Below are positions 5,146 to 5,562 of a DNA stretch of 5,562 nt, in pieces; the stretch's first letter is position 1, and the number at the start of each line of letters is the position of its first letter. This DNA comes from Chlamydia trachomatis (lineage in GTDB: Bacteria; Chlamydiota; Chlamydiia; Chlamydiales; 2-12-FULL-49-11): positions 1 through 5,562 of the forward strand of contig CAMBTZ010000092.1 of assembly GCA_945870925.1 (NCBI GenBank), written 5' to 3'. The notes under the pieces are model-generated. The model worked only from the letters and a program-made list of their open reading frames with translations. It was not told the DNA's origin and did no database searches. The position numbers and the translations under genes were made by a program.

Positions 5146-5562
5146 ATGAAATTTTTGTTTTTGGGTACGGGTGCTTCAGCCGGCGTTCCGGTTGTTGGAT
5201 GTAAGTGTGATGTTTGTAAGGGTGGTGATTTTAAAAATAATCGCTTGAGAGCGTCTGGTTTACTCACATGTGATAATTTAAAATTCTTACTTGATGTTTC
5301 CCCGGATATACGGTTTGTTGCTTTAAAATATGATATTACTCATCTTAACGGAGTTTTTCTCACTCATCCGCATGAAGATCATATTGGCGGGATGAATGAC
5401 CTTAGATCGTATTCTTTTTTAAATCAGAATAAATTGATCCCCCTTGTATTATCGGAAACGACAAATGACGTTCTTAATATGCGATTTGGTTATCTTCTCG
5501 ATAGATTTGACAGAATTGTGTTAACAAAGAAGCGTGGGCATTTGTCTGTTGATGGTGTTGAC
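5146..5562 (+). CDS. Metallo-beta-lactamase-fold hydrolase, PhnP-like (partial)
   Basis: The frame is open from ATG 5146 through 139 codons to the right edge, so the C-terminal half is missing. The N-terminus LGTGASAGVPVVGCKCDVC matches the PhnP/RNase Z-related branch, and the C19-C21-C24 cluster (CxCxxC) is the structural zinc site seen in PhnP. THPHEDHIGG (73-82) is the metal-binding HxHxDH motif with H74, H76, D78 and H79, which binds two catalytic metal ions. LLDVSPDIR (48-56) is the strand and loop typical before it. Members hydrolyse phosphodiesters, including cyclic phosphates such as 5-phosphoribosyl 1,2-cyclic phosphate. No phosphonate genes are nearby, so a role in phosphonate use is unlikely. 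AGGA seven bases upstream serves as ribosome site. The remaining metal ligands lie beyond the window. Confidence 0.88.
   Translation, partial: MKFLFLGTGASAGVPVVGCKCDVCKGGDFKNNRLRASGLLTCDNLKFLLDVSPDIRFVALKYDITHLNGVFLTHPHEDHIGGMNDLRSYSFLNQNKLIPLVLSETTNDVLNMRFGYLLDRFDRIVLTKKRGHLSVDGVD

Noticed and set aside
5146..5562. Phosphonate C-P lyase locus, suggested by the PhnP-like protein
   Set aside because: No other phn gene is visible; PhnP-like hydrolases are widespread without C-P lyase.
1..5562. tRNA or other structured RNA genes
   Set aside because: No cloverleaf, T-loop GGTTCGAATCC-like block or other recognisable RNA signature was seen in the gaps, which are short apart from the repeat region.

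Overview
The window is a stretch of moderately AT-rich bacterial chromosome (most genes about 37-42% GC) carrying five nearly or fully complete protein genes, one gene cut by the left edge and one cut by the right edge. The gene content (malate dehydrogenase, citrate synthase, a six-helix membrane protein, a short FAD-dependent DAO/MnmC-like oxidoreductase, and a PhnP-like metallo-beta-lactamase-fold hydrolase) recalls the Chlamydiota. From memory, the malate dehydrogenase gene of Chlamydia trachomatis lies next to a gene annotated as a D-amino acid dehydrogenase-like oxidoreductase, with a PhnP-like hydrolase nearby. Because gltA is present, and the classical Chlamydiaceae lack it, an environmental chlamydia-like lineage is my best guess. 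This is an inference from gene order, not a proven placement.

Layout. Positions 1-288 (minus) hold the start of a very AT-rich, hydrophobic, unrecognised protein with its own promoter and ribosome site. Positions 289-621 have no gene; they contain a 164-bp element with perfect 28-bp inverted ends and several extra partial copies of its end motif (GGGGTCA...). Positions 622-1128 (minus) encode a hotdog-fold acyl-CoA thioesterase. A 95-bp divergent promoter region with a 14-bp palindrome separates it from the plus-strand genes. mdh (1224-2168) and gltA (2165-3328) overlap by 4 bp and form an operon for two consecutive TCA-cycle steps. A two-copy 29-bp-period repeat (core GGTGCCTGACCCC) begins inside gltA and supplies its last codons and stop. 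A second plus-strand operon follows: membrane protein (3418-4275), FAD oxidoreductase (GTG start at 4257, overlapping by 19 bp) and metallohydrolase (5146 to the right edge).

How the genes fit together. Mdh oxidises malate to oxaloacetate, and citrate synthase condenses oxaloacetate with acetyl-CoA, so the overlapping pair couples an unfavourable reaction to a strongly favourable one. The thioesterase acts on acyl-CoA but is divergently transcribed and need not be co-regulated. The oxidoreductase most resembles the MnmC(o) family of tRNA wobble-uridine modification enzymes rather than a typical amino acid oxidase, though this rests on motif reading only.

Most of the window is housekeeping. 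I see no defence, secretion or biosynthetic system. The less ordinary signals are the two repeat families sharing a GGGGTCA core, the way one of them forms the end of gltA, the abrupt rise in GC at the 3' ends of the two genes bordering those repeats, the shortened C-terminal region of Mdh, and the unrecognised left-edge membrane protein.
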